Shown here: one piece after another, positions 37,171 through 49,500 of the stretch
Numbering within the stretch: position 1 is the stretch's first letter
Layout: the number at the start of each line of letters is the position of its first letter
Made by a program: the position numbers and the translations under genes
Source of the DNA: Chrysoperla carnea
Taxonomy: Eukaryota; Arthropoda; Insecta; Neuroptera; Chrysopidae
Direction: 5' to 3'
DNA length: 64,000 bases
Assembly: GCF_905475395.1 (NCBI RefSeq)
Contig: NC_058337.1
Span: forward strand, 103,162,368-103,226,367
Notes under the pieces: generated by a model
What the model was told of the DNA's origin: nothing
What the model saw: only the letters and a program-made list of their open reading frames with translations
The model's database searches: none

Positions 37171-38820
37171 CCATTTTAATGCTCTACGCACTATTAAAAA
37201 CAAATGCGAGCACTAAGACTTCGATTATCAGATATCAACCCCGAAGGGGAAGAAGATTTACAGACTTGTAGCTAATTATTCAGTCAACTGGGTAAACATT
37301 AACCATTTTCAAATGAGTTCATAAATTTCATGACAAATATCGGAAAAAGGTACCTACATTTGTCCTGATATTCCCTAGTATGTTTTCTTTCTTCTTAATA
37401 ACTTATATAGAGGGTGCTCAACAATTTGACTTTTACTTTGTATAATTTAATTTCTTATGCCAGTTATAATGTTTAATGTGTAAAGTAAACACACCCAAAA
37501 TGAACGGCATAAAAGGAAGTCTATTTTTATTTTTCTACACGACAAATAAAACCACTTTTAAATATAGTATTACAAGTGTTCTTCTAAATTATTTTACTTC
37601 ACATGAAACTTAATTTAATGTTTTTCTGTTCCAAAATAATTCTGCTTTCGAATGTTTCTATTTTTAAATATTCTAATAGAAGTCTACTGCCAAATTCGCA
37701 ATAATTTCACAGTTTCTTAGCCGAAAATTTTTATCTTAACTGATGATTTAATGGGACATACAAAATATTGGAAATCCATATCCTTTTCTAATCAGAATAT
37801 TTTAGCACTCTCGATTATTAAAGGCACATTTTTAAATTGGCAGGGTAAATCTTCGAAAGTAAAAAAAATTATAAGTATAAATTTTTGTTGGGGTAGAAAA
37901 ATATTAAAATAGGTTTTTTGTTAAACATAATTATTTAGGACTAAATATATTTTATTTAAATTATAATTTTTAACTATTTAAATGTAGTTTTATTTAATTA
38001 GAAAAATAAAAAGCAGGATTTTTTGTATACCAAAAGAGCAATACGTAAATTACATGAAACATATATACGTAAACGTGTAAATAGACACTTTTTGTTTATA
38101 TTATTCAATTTTTTTTTATATATTTATAATAAACATAAATGTAAAAAATGTTTGTAAATATACGTAGATATATACATATAAAATGTAAAAATAATGTTTT
38201 TTTATACATATAAGACTGATTGACATATTGAATATTAATTTAGCTAAATAAATATTTATTAAAATATACTACAAACAAATTATAATAAAACAAAATAAAT
38301 AGTACCTGATATTGAATAAAACATAATCATAATAGTAAATAAATAATTATAATAATGATAAAAAAATATAAATACATAAAAGTGTTCCTAATATAATACA
38401 AATAAATATCTATTTTATTATTAAATAAAATTTTTTTTTATTATACCATTTATTCTTATATCTATCTACACAGTACCTATGTCCAATCGAGTTACCATGA
38501 GGACAAAAGAGTATAAGATAAAATTTCATGATAGGCTTGTTGGTTTAATTTTTTTATCACTTCAGGCGAACAATTCTCGCTGCACGCACACGCAGAAAAG
38601 TGAAGTTGACTTTTGAAAATCTTTAGAAGTACGCAAAATTTGAACGTTTAAAATTCCTAATTAAATAAAGAGAAGGTGTTAGTGACGTTATTGTCCGTTA
38701 TGCGTAATATGGCAAATTCGACATCAGGCAACTACCACATTTTACGAGAAATAGTCATTTCTTATAACAATCTCTGCTTGTCGAAAAACTAACATTGTCA
38801 TAGTCTAACAAATGACCCCC
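37171..38820. other. AT-rich intergenic DNA, no gene seen
   Basis: Simple AT-rich sequence at 37900-38460 with repeated AAATAAATA runs. Nothing coding. Confidence 0.5.
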
Positions 38821-39133
38821 TTAAGGTAGTAATATCGGTAATAGACTTTGCATTCAGAATTTAATGAAACTTGGCATAGTTGTCCATTATTATATCATAA
38901 TTAACCAGTAAAATTTTTAGGAGCCTTCAAAGAACTGAAAAAAATATATTTTAACATTGATCCTTATGGGAAATCACAGATTTTATTTTATTTCACAAAA
39001 CTGGACGTTCAGATTTTCAGTTCTCTGAAGGCCCCTAAAAATTTAACTGGTTAATTATGATATAATAACGGACAACTATGCCAAGTTTCATTAAATTCTG
39101 AATGCAAAGTCTATTACCGATAGTACTACCTTA
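38821..39133. mobile_element. foldback element D, copy 2 (uninterrupted)
   Basis: TTAAGGTAGTAATATCGGTA at the left and TACCGATAGTACTACCTTA at the right are complementary. The arms extend about 130 bp through ATTTAATGAAACTTGGCATA and ATAATTAACCAG. A short centre has TCCTTATGGGAAATCACAGA. Confidence 0.85.
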
Positions 39134-39686
39134 CGCGTGCTTTTGACAGCTGATTTCGATTCGTTATTTAAAAAGATTGCTTTCTTGACAAATAGGCATG
39201 TTTATGAAGTATGCATTTTTGTAATAAAATTTAAAAAATCTATCTTTTAAGTTAGTCAGTTATAGATAGATCACAGGGTGAACTCAAGAGCCGAAAAATC
39301 CGTCGTCCACACTCCGAATTATTATTTAATAATGATTGTTAATTTGACAAACTTACAGTTTTATTTCATCTAAATAAATTACAAGCCACGTGTAATCCAC
39401 GATTTCGGAAAAAAAACAACCTTATTTCTACTTAAAAATAGTATTTGAGAACATTTGTCTATTTGACATTAGCAACAAAATGGCGAACAATCTTACCCAC
39501 AAATAAATATATAGAGAGCTAGACTCAAGTACCTCTAGCTTACAAAGTTATAGTAATAAGTCTGTGACTCTAGACCGAGATTGTTTATTACTGTCTCACG
39601 TAGTTGAAACAATTTCTGTCAAAATTTTAATTTAATTAAAATTATTACGTATCTTACATAATTAAGAATTTTTCTAAAGCAAAAAA

Positions 39687-39742
39687 ATGTTAAACAATTC
39701 ATATTGTGATGTAAACGGTACATTGTTTATAAAAGAAGAGCG
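39687..39742 (+). pseudogene. fossil fragment of a related THAP/zinc-finger linker exon
   Basis: Positions 39691-39740 align without gaps to 40971-41020 inside exon 3 of the THAP gene at about 80% identity by eye. In the same frame they read NSYCDVNGTLFIKEE against NSYCNVNNTVFIKEE. The fragment is flanked on the right by a truncated MITE. It is most simply a remnant of a duplicated paralogue. An alternative is an exon of the neighbouring gene used in other transcripts, but no good splice sites were seen. Confidence 0.65.
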
Positions 39743-39745
39743 TAT

Positions 39746-39889
39746 TCGTTGTGTGCGTAGTCATGGAAGGGACAATAAAATCGATGCCAGCGCTTTAAGT
39801 GAAAAATTTTGGAGTTAAAAGAGGCTGTTATGACTAATTTGCAATTCTTTACATGTTAATGTAATAGAAATGTCAAATTAAAATTATGC
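39746..39889 (+). mobile_element. 5' part of the TCG MITE, next to the THAP gene start
   Basis: Matches the first ~144 bp of 15657-16042 (TCGTTGTGTGCGTAGTCATG to GTCAAATTAAAATTAT), then similarity stops. It ends about 75 bases before the THAP start codon, so it may lie in the gene's promoter or leader. Confidence 0.8.
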
Positions 39890-39963
39890 TATTATGAGTG
39901 ACATTGTAAGCAAATACACGTGAAAATATTTATTTTATTTAATCTCAATAAATTATAAAAAAA

Positions 39964-42112
39964 ATGGGACACCAGAGTTGTTGTGTTGTGAATTGTAAAA
40001 ATACCGGCAGGAATAGTAAGTGCACATTTTATAAATTTCCGACCGTTCAATGGAAATTAAATCAACGGAATCTCTGGATAGCTGCAGTTAAAAGGTTAAA
40101 GTAAGTAGTACCATAACCCTGATTTATCAATAACAATAATTTGGAGAATTGTAAACCTTTCCAAAATTTGTAAGTTTAATAAAAATTAATAATTTTTTTG
40201 GAATTCTCTAATAAGGGAAAGCGAATTTATTAATGCTTAAAATGTAATAATAAGTATTATGATTAAAAAAAATGCAGCCGTACATATATTTAAAAATAAT
40301 TTACGTTAAAATTTTTTAATATGCTACATGCACATGCAATTTTTTTGTTTAGTGTTTACCATTTATTATATTATTCAAAAAATTTATTAATGTCTGCAAG
40401 ATATTCGTAAACACTTAAGTTTCAGTTATCTGAGTAAAAAAAATTCAATTTTGCAATCAATTCATTCACTAGTGTGCTAAGATTTAATAAACATGTATTT
40501 TTGTAGTGCTGATGGATCACCGTGGGTTCCCAAGTCATACGATTATATTTGTAGTGATCATTTTATTGGAGGTAAAAAATCAGAAGAGGAGTTAAGTCCT
40601 AGCTACATTCCAACTATATTTCCTTCAATTTACAAGCGTTCGAAAGTAAATGAATCTTCTGCTATTAACAGGTAAGAATTATATGGTAAAACTAGATCAA
40701 CGTCAATGACATGATAATAATAATTTTATATTTTCAGATTCAAGCGCGTAATGAATCGGCGGATGAAAAAAAAATTATCTTTAACATCAAATCCTGAGTG
40801 CAAAGCTAAAGAATCGATAGAAGTGGTGACTGAATTTTCCCAAGTTATGCCTTCAAAAATTGACCAAGAGTGTCAAGTAGACTTTTATTCAAGGTCTGAT
40901 GTACAATCTCAAACATTCATTTGTAATCGTTTTGTCAAAGACGATATGTGTCATGCTGAAACCCAAACAGAAAGCAATTCGTATTGTAATGTAAACAATA
41001 CGGTGTTTATCAAAGAAGAACCTGTAGAAATTGATGATCAAGATTTTACTGTCAAAGTAGAATGTGTAGTTACTGAAGAAAAACAACCATTATTATTTAA
41101 GGACATAAACATCAAATTAGAACAGCCAGAACATACAGAACTGATAATAAAGGATGAAATCTCTGATAAAACAATAGTATTTGAACAGGTACATTGTGGA
41201 GAAAAACAACCGATAATAAAGGATGAAATCCCTGATAAAACAGTAGTACCTGAACAGATACATTCTGGAGAAAAACCTTATTCTTGTGACGTTTGTGACA
41301 AAAAATATACCACAAAACAAAGATTGATTGAACATAAAGCAGTTCATACGGGAGAAAAACCGCATGTTTGTGATATTTGTGATAAAAAATTCATATATAA
41401 AACTAGTTTACGTGGGCATAAAAAAATTCATTCTGGGGAAAAACCTTTTGCTTGCGATGTTTGTGATAAAAAATTTATAATCAAACAAAATTTAACTCTC
41501 CATAAATTAACTCATACCGGTGACAAACCATATGCTTGTGATGCTTGTGACAAAAAATTTGCACGGAAAACTTATCTTCATGAACATGAAAAAATTCATA
41601 CCGGGGAAAAACCATATGTTTGTGATATTTGTGATAAAACATTTGCACAGCGAAGTAATTTGCATGGACATAAAAAATTTCATATTATAGAAAAACCATA
41701 TACTTGTGATATTTGTGAAAAAAAATTTGCACATAAAAGTTATTTTGACGAACATCGTAAAATTCATACCGGGGAAAAAGCATATACGTGTGATATTTGT
41801 AATAAAAAATTTGCACAGAAAAATAATTTTCGTGAACATAAAAAAATTCATACTGAAGAAACTCCTTATGCTTGTGACCTTTGTGATAAAAAATTTAAAG
41901 TAAAACGTACCTTGAATGATCATAAAAGAGTTCACACTGAAGAAAAACCCTTTGCTTGTGATGTTTGTAATAAAAAATTTAGACTGAAACGTACCTTGAT
42001 TGATCATCAAAGAGTTCATACTGGAGAAAAACCTTATGCTTGTGATGCTTGTGACAAAAAATTTGCACAAAAAAGTAATTTGATGGTACATAAAAAATCA
42101 CACTCATTTTAA
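39964..42112 (+). CDS. THAP-domain protein with ten C2H2 zinc fingers
   Basis: Probable sequence-specific DNA-binding nuclear protein. Exons 39964-40100, 40507-40671 and 40738-42112 join in phase with GT-AG borders, giving 558 residues. Residues 1-~93 are a C2CH THAP domain: Cys6 and Cys11 near the N-terminus, a conserved Trp in LWIAAVKRL, Cys-x2-His in YICSDHF, and a YIPTIFPS end equal to the family AVPTIF box. Exons 1 and 2 split the THAP domain. Residues ~106-280 are an acidic linker with five psi-K-x-E sites (near 193, 207, 227, 239, 262), an ETQTE motif near 175 and a tandem 23-residue duplication. Residues 284-556 are ten C2H2 fingers at a strict 28-residue period with TGEKPY-type linkers. 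THAP domains derive from P-element transposases; many insect genes fuse them to fingers. Target sequence is unknown. A large antisense ORF across the fingers is a shadow. Confidence 0.92.
41142..41279 (+). repeat. 69-bp tandem duplication in the linker of the THAP zinc-finger gene
   Basis: Two adjacent 69-bp units encode IIKDEISDKT... and IIKDEIPDKT..., each ending HxGEK before the next unit or the first real finger. The second unit runs into finger 1, so this looks like a duplicated finger linker plus a SUMO-type site. The frame is kept. Confidence 0.8.
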
Positions 42113-42314
42113 ATTTTGTCGTATATTATTACATTTTTGACTGCAGCTACCCCACTAAGGATCTCATACATATATATTTAGCTGGTTAAGAATGTGACAA
42201 GAATTCCTTATTTGCATTCCCCTCTCCTGGACCAAAAGTTGAATACGCCTATGATAGTATTTATTAACGTCAACGTATGATAATTGGTAATTATTATAGT
42301 CAGACCCCATATTC
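42113..42314. other. 3' flank of the THAP gene
   Basis: Probably the 3'UTR; no confident polyadenylation site chosen. Confidence 0.35.
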
Positions 42315-42437
42315 AAGAAGTTCAAATTGATGAAATATAGAAATAATGGTCGTAAAAATACGTGTGACAGCCCGTTGGATTCGGAATGATGTCTACAAAA
42401 ATGAGCCAGTAGCGTTTTTCAACATATAAAAAATATG
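42315..42437. repeat. interspersed repeat S, copy 2
   Basis: CAAGAAGTTCAAATTGATGA to GCGTTTTTCAACATATAAAA, corresponding base by base to 8680-8806 apart from scattered changes. Confidence 0.65.
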
Positions 42438-43593
42438 GAATATTCATGTATTTTTTTAATATTTTTAATTCATTGTTTACACCTGTCAATTTTTGACAGA
42501 TCAATATAAAATTTACACTTTAAAAAAATGAATTTACAACACAGAATTTTCACTGGTTATTATTAAGTTTTCTAATAAAAAGCCTTAGAATAGTATAATT
42601 TAATGAAATATCATATTAAATGTAAGTAATTAATATCATACAGTATGTCAACAAATTTGACAAGCCCGTACTTTGATGTCACGTCCGTATAAGAATTTGA
42701 ATTTCCGTTTTAGAAATTCTTAAATGCCCTCACTGAATTTGTACTTTTATTAATTAATTTTAAGTAATTAAAAAGATATTAATTACTAAAATAATGGTTT
42801 AGTTGAAATGTCCAATCATTAAAGTTACGGAAGAAAAATATTTGAACCAAATTTAAATTTCATGAATATTCCCTATTGCAAAAGTATTGCGATAACTGCG
42901 CGGTCAGAATCGCTCATTATATCGTCGAGTCATCTGTACTTTAAAGTTTGGGCACTTTTAATGTAGATTTTTTTTTATTTCGATTGAAAGTGAAAACAAT
43001 AACTTTCAATAAAAAAATTAAGTAAAAAAAAAAAAGAGAATTAGTTGTATATCAGCCATTTTAATAATAAAATAAAACAAGTCTTCTACATACAATACAT
43101 CATTATAAGCAATAAAAACAAATATTTATATTAAAAAGCAATAATAATAATTAATTATATAATAGAATATATAATTACAATATTTTTATTAATAATTAAA
43201 TTGTCATGTTATAACATTGTTATATTATTTAATAATTAAAATTAATTTATTATAACAGATTCAATTCATTTTTTTTTTTTTGTATTGATTGATTTACTTA
43301 CAGTCAAAATCAGTAATTCGAAGCGTGCGATACTCACATATTCTGTGTATTTTTTCATTAAAATTAAAGCCCGATCGAATTAGTCGCTGATAACGACCAA
43401 AAAATATTTGGTGCCTTTTTCATCAAAATCATTATCGATTGTTAAATGGAAATTCAAACACCAAAACTGGGTGTCCCAGTTCGTCTTTTGACGATCAAAC
43501 TTCCATTTCTCTTTGGAGAATTTGTAATAAATCATCAATCAAATCATGTAGCTCCTATTGTTTTTTAAAATTTTATTTCAGAGATTTAAAATG
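42438..43593. other. AT-rich intergenic DNA, no gene seen
   Basis: Only chance ORFs and homopolymer or AT-simple sequence (43020-43270). Confidence 0.45.
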
Positions 43594-43857
43594 TATACAA
43601 CTTGAAAACCATCTCGTTAGCCATTTATAATATTTGAAGTAGGAAAAGTTTTTATAAACGTTCTTATGGATAAAAAAGGGGGAATGTGTACTGTTTGTGA
43701 TGCGCTTGTACATCACTTGAAGTTGTACATATACGATACAGCGTGCATCACACACGAGTACACATCCCCTCTTTGTTTTATACATGAGAACTTCTATAAA
43801 AACTCTTCTTATTTCATATATTATAAATGGCTAACAAGATGGTTTCCAAGTGGTATA
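43594..43857. mobile_element. palindromic MITE
   Basis: TATACAACTTGAAAACCATC at the left is mirrored by AGATGGTTTCCAAGTGGTAT at the right. Arms of about 120 bp pair through ATTTATAATATTTGAAGTAG and a GTACACATCC..GGGGGAATGTGTAC core. It yields similar ORFs on both strands, which are artefacts of the palindrome. Confidence 0.85.
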
Positions 43858-46515
43858 TCGTAATTGTTGGTCCTTTCCTTGTTGTTGCAACCGATTTTGA
43901 CTATATTTCAAATTAATTTTTTTATTTATCTACCTAATATATAAAATATAATTTCATTTTATTTTTATTTATTTATTTCAATATATTTTGTTTATTTATG
44001 AATTAAAGGACGGTATGTATTATATTAATTAATTAATTTGTAAAATATAAATGTAATGTAATGAGTTTTGAGTATTTATTTAATTTTTTTTAATTTTAAT
44101 ATTATTAATATGAATAGTATATGTGATGTTTGATTAATTAATTAATTAATTTAATATACAGAATGATTATTAAAATAAATTATATTAAAAAAATAAATAA
44201 TAAATATCACATTCATATATAATATTCTTATGAAAATCAAAATTCAATAACTTTAATTAATTATATTATATAATTATAAGAGATTGGAATGTTTTAAAAA
44301 TCATTCTGTATATTATCATTATTATTAATAATAATGAAAGGCCTACAATATTTAGGTACAGAATGTTCTAGAATAACCGCTATTAAGATTTTGAAACAAA
44401 CAATTTATAATTATGAAAAATCCTGCATTTCATTTGTGGGAAATGATGTTTGTTATTCAATTATCGTCCCAATACAACAACAACAAAAACGGAAATCTGA
44501 GTAATTGAAGCTTAAGCGTGCGATTAAAAAATTATTCGAGCTGCGTTAAAGAGAACGTTCCCATTTACAATAATTTTCGTAGATAAAAAGTTTAAAGGCT
44601 AAGCATAACTAACAGAAATTTCAAGAGATGTATTTATCGATACATAGTCCTAAAAATTTTGGTTTGTGAGAAATAGGAAAACGGATGGTTAACATGAAAA
44701 TTAACAAACTTTTTGTTGGTTTTTCTAATTTAAAAAAAAAAAAAAAAAAACAGAATCAATTATTTCATGTGTTCCGTTAAATGAAAAATTTTCCGAGCGT
44801 AGCGAATCGGAAGTACTTGAATACGCGTTTTCGAGTACTTTCCGAAATAATTTATCAGAATGAAAAATTAGATAGATTTGTCAATCAATTTATGCCAATT
44901 AGTATGCTGTGTAAATTATGTACTTTTTGTCATACCAACCGATTTTGATTGACCTTTTAAGTTTGAGATTGTACAACCTTTCAATTTTCTGAAAATTTCA
45001 TTCTAAAATCTTTGAAATTGATGAAGTTACAATATTGAATGTGCGTGCAGTCCTTTTTAAATAAGTAATTTAGGTTTTAATTTTAATTTGTCGTTCAACC
45101 TTATTTCCATTTGTAAAACGACCATTAAAAACTGAAGATTGTTTATTTCAAAAACATTTTGGTTACTCTAAGACAAACCGCATTATTTTTGATTAAGAAA
45201 AGAATCTACTTAAAATCAATTTTTTCAAAAGATAATATATCCACAAATTACCCATTTTTTAAAATTACTGAAGAAAATTTGGTTCAAATTATTTTTAGAA
45301 TAATTAAAGATAAACTTTTATGATTTATTCTTTTTTTATAATTTGTGACTAGTAAATTAGTCAGATTTCTATACATGAATACCACACTCTGTAACTACTA
45401 TATCAATACAAGTAAAACCAGAACCAGCTGGAGAATTGGCTATTGAGATAATAAGAATAAAATATAAGAGAGGTACCGCAAATGGGTCCCTAGCACCTAG
45501 GCCAAGGGGTCCTCTGTATCCTTGAGAACAACCTGTGACCCGAAGGCGTGATGTCTTCGGTCAACATTCTGAATTTGACGCGTTGAAGATTTCTACAGGT
45601 GCAAATAACATCTATGAAGGATTTGTAGTCCTTCATACCAGACTCTACAAGTGCGATCATCAGAGATCTAAGTGTTATGAGTGGTAATTCAGTCGACAGT
45701 GTAGCCCTGGCTAATAAGATAGCGAGGACTACTGTAGTTAAGGCTATACTGATTTTCGACTATAATTTCATTGTTCGAAAAATGCTGCACAAAAAATCGA
45801 ATAAAAATTTGGGGCTTAAATTTTCTTTTAAACTATCAATCGGTTGAAGTGGTCCCATTTCCAAGTGAAAATTTTTAAAATTTGAAATAAAAAGATCGTT
45901 TTGTTACTAGCTCTTGAAAATATTTTTTCAATATCACTTCACTTTAATAGTATTCAAATTTGCTCAAAAAAATAAACTTATTAAATCGACTTATTGTTTT
46001 TGTTTAACTCATTTCTTCAACACTTCTAGCAATGTTGACGGTGACAACCTTGCTTCATTTTAAAATAATTCATTCCTTACAAGATATTGTAAATTTAAGA
46101 ACATTGGAGTTTAAATTGAAGAGAAAATGAAAAGTTATTAAAGAACTCAAATCCCAGTGTATGAGAATGATTTCGTGAAGCCATATATTGATATACTAGC
46201 TCCAGAGTGCTAATCAGTTATAGAAATTTGCATAAAATTTAGTTTTGTTACACCTTTAGGTTAAAATAATTGTAAATTAAAAAAAAAAAAAAAAAAATTC
46301 TATGATTTTTAGTCTCTCTGAAGTAGATTTTTTCTTAAATCTAATTTAAAAAAAAAAAAAGTTGTTAAACAAAACACCAGGTCCGTCTAACATTGTCATT
46401 TAAAAAAATTTTTTTAAATAAATAAATAAATAAAAATAAAATAAAATAAAGAATTTGTTCGTTTTTCGTCATGTATGTTTGTCATTATTAATTTTAATAA
46501 AATAAAAAAATATTT
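43858..46515. other. intergenic DNA between the THAP gene and drongo
   Basis: AT-simple sequence at 43910-44330, then unassigned DNA. A GC-richer fragment at 45475-45750 shares GGCC..GGGGTCCTCTGTA..CC and AACCTGTGACCCGAAGGCG with 6725-6815. Drongo's 3'UTR is probably at the right edge. Confidence 0.5.
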
Positions 46516-49500
46516 TCATAAAAATGGATTCTTTGAGAATGTTGGTGCCCCAGCTGTACTAGCAGCACTAGCAGTTGTATTATAATTCGACATCATCATT
46601 GTTGAATTTAATTGTTGCTGTTTAAATGGATTGATTGTATTAAATAATGATAGATCATTATTATTTTGTTGTAATTGACTAGCGTTGATTTGTGTTGATC
46701 TAAATGGATTTATATATTGTTCGGATGGTGATGCTGATTTATTATTTGTTAAAAACATCCCTTGCGCTGATGGTGGAGTTAACATTGTTGTTTGTGTTGT
46801 ATTAAATGGATTCCAGATATTACCATTACCATTACCTGAAAAAAAAAGAGTCTGAGTAATTATAAAAACTTAACAAAAATTAAGTGATTACTTCCATAAG
46901 AATTTACTTCCTTATGAGAAAAATTTTTATTCTCGTATCACAAATTTTTAAACTCTTTTTCTCTGCACTCTTTTTGAAGTTATACTTCTTTAGACGCTTT
47001 ATGAAAAAATGATGAGTGAATTTTTATGTTGCGACACGAAAACTACATGTTGAAGTTAGTAACAACACCATGCAGTTAGTCGATAAAGGAAGAAGGATGT
47101 CACTCACAATAAACAAAGACAGATAGATGACAGATTAAGTGTCATCTAAAGAAGTATAACTTCTTACGTGCGTACATATGTACACACATCCTTTTTTTAA
47201 ATTCAAATTAGTTATTAATTCCAAAAAAAATTTACATACCATTATTAAAATGATTGAATCCATTATTACCAGTCGTAGCTGGTGAACCTCCATATGAACT
47301 AATGGACGATGACATAGCTGGTGATCCAATACCAATACTATTATTAACATTTCCAATCCAATCAGCTATGTGTTGTTGTTGCTGTTGTTGGGTTTTTAAG
47401 GCTATATCTAAATCTTTCAATGCTGCATATCGATCTTCCGATGGTGTTGCATTTGTTTGTAGTTGTTTACTATTTGCTAATTGATGAGTTAATTTTGATT
47501 GTATTTGGGGTCGTATTGTTGCTGAATTATTGTTAATATTAGAGCCATTACCTACAAATTGAAATAATTGTTTAAAAAATGTTATTTAAAATATTAGTTC
47601 AGAATTAATTGGAGCAAAATTGAAACAGAAATTTTAATGGTAAATTTGTAATTAAAATGATCCATATCTGACTCCTCCTAAAGCAATTTTCTCAATTATA
47701 TGAAGGAAAAGCTTAATTACCAGAAGAAATGCCACAAAGAGAAGAGCCGTCCATGTAATTATTTTCAACTATCAAAGCAAGTTTTTCAAACGCAAAAAAT
47801 CATGTAGTTGAAATTTAATATATCTAGTCAATTATTTCGAGGGCGGATTTAAAATATCGATTAACTACGCAAAACCGGTATTATAAACCGCCCACTAAAT
47901 AAATCACATTGATTTTTAATCAACCATCTATAAAAAATCAGCCAAACGTCGATTTAATAAGTAAAAATTATGTAATTTTAAGATTAAATCGTCAAATTTA
48001 ACAGAAAAAAATATTAATTCTAAAGTGAACTTGAAGTCAATAAAGATACACAGAATCTTTAAGCGGGCTTTCTTGATATATAAAAACTCATAGACATTGT
48101 ACACAAAAATTATGCTCTAAAATCTAATTCTCACAAAAGTATTTGTAAGAAATCGTTTGAATCTACTTCTTAACCGATTAAAAAATTCCTTCGCCTATAG
48201 AATTTTACATTGTCTGCAAATAAAATGGTCTGTATTCTGTTTTCTAAAAAATTAAAATCAAGGAAAGAGGGCACAAGTGTAGGCAAAGTTAGTGAAACTA
48301 TCTTCTAGTCAAAACATTCATTGCTCATGAAAAAGAAAGAGATTTAAACTAGAGATCCTGCATTCCGTTCCCAAGATTTAAGATTCGTTAGTTTCGTAAA
48401 TAACGGGTTGGAGACATGGGTTCAGCTTTTGGAAAGGAGCAGGTAAACCAGAATTTTTGGTCTGGATTAAAAATTGCCAATTAATTCTAAAACAAGTAAT
48501 ATTCCAAGAAATGGGGTAGTTGCTTTTTTCAGCCCCCGCGATATACCCATGGTTGGGGAAATTTTCTTTTAGCTATACCCCCTCCTCAAAACAGAATTCG
48601 TTTATTTAAATTATTCGTCCGTGGTTGAGTCACATAATTCTGGATATGTACTCTAATCTCTGTCTTGAAATTGATCAAATTTGAAGTATAAACTGGTGCC
48701 TCCAAATAAATGGATAGAAATTAAACGGCGCAAGCGCATATTTAATAATATACTTCGTATGAAATCGTAACTAATTTCTTTTCGTACATTGGTTTCATTT
48801 AGTTCCTAGCCACTTTTTCTGGGGCACTGGGAATGCTTCAATAGTAAACACTTAAATTTATTTGACGCCATATAGATCCTTTATCCAGTTATATAGAAAT
48901 CAGTGATATGTACCAAATTTCAATTTAAGGTAGTTCCTCCGCGACAGTCCAGTCAAAAAGTTTTGGACTAATACTATCATTCAGCGCATTAACTGTGCTA
49001 TGACTGTACCATATATTTTTTTCACAAGACTGTACTTCCTCCACTACTATATCCCCTATACGTATACACACACACTATGAAATATAACTCTGTATGGAAA
49101 TGTGGCAACGTCGCATTATTCTTATTATTATTTATCCTATACCTATACATGTACATATTTCCTTTTGTACCGACATTTGCTTGTGACAACGTTGCCACAT
49201 CGTTTCCATACCACTAGTCTTTATATCCCCTCCACAAAAAATCATCGCTAAAACGAGTTATTTATTTAAGTTTTTTATCGAAACTATATGGTAAATAATT
49301 TTTATTTTTTTTTAATATTTTCTAAATATAGTATTCTACATTATATTAGATTTTCATAGAGATGGTGAACGTCATTCATTGATAAATAAATAAAAATTTG
49401 TCATTTTCCCACGCTTCTCCCATGCTACGGGCACGTACACGTACAAATTGCGTCACTTTTAATTGCTAATATCTCATGTATGACATGGTAAATCATCTTC

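Noticed and set aside
41112-42091. Several antisense ORFs, up to 194 codons, under the zinc fingers
   Set aside because: Mirror of the repeated finger codons; repeat period identical to the finger array.
43573-43863. Two similar ORFs on opposite strands
   Set aside because: They arise because the DNA is a palindrome; not genes.
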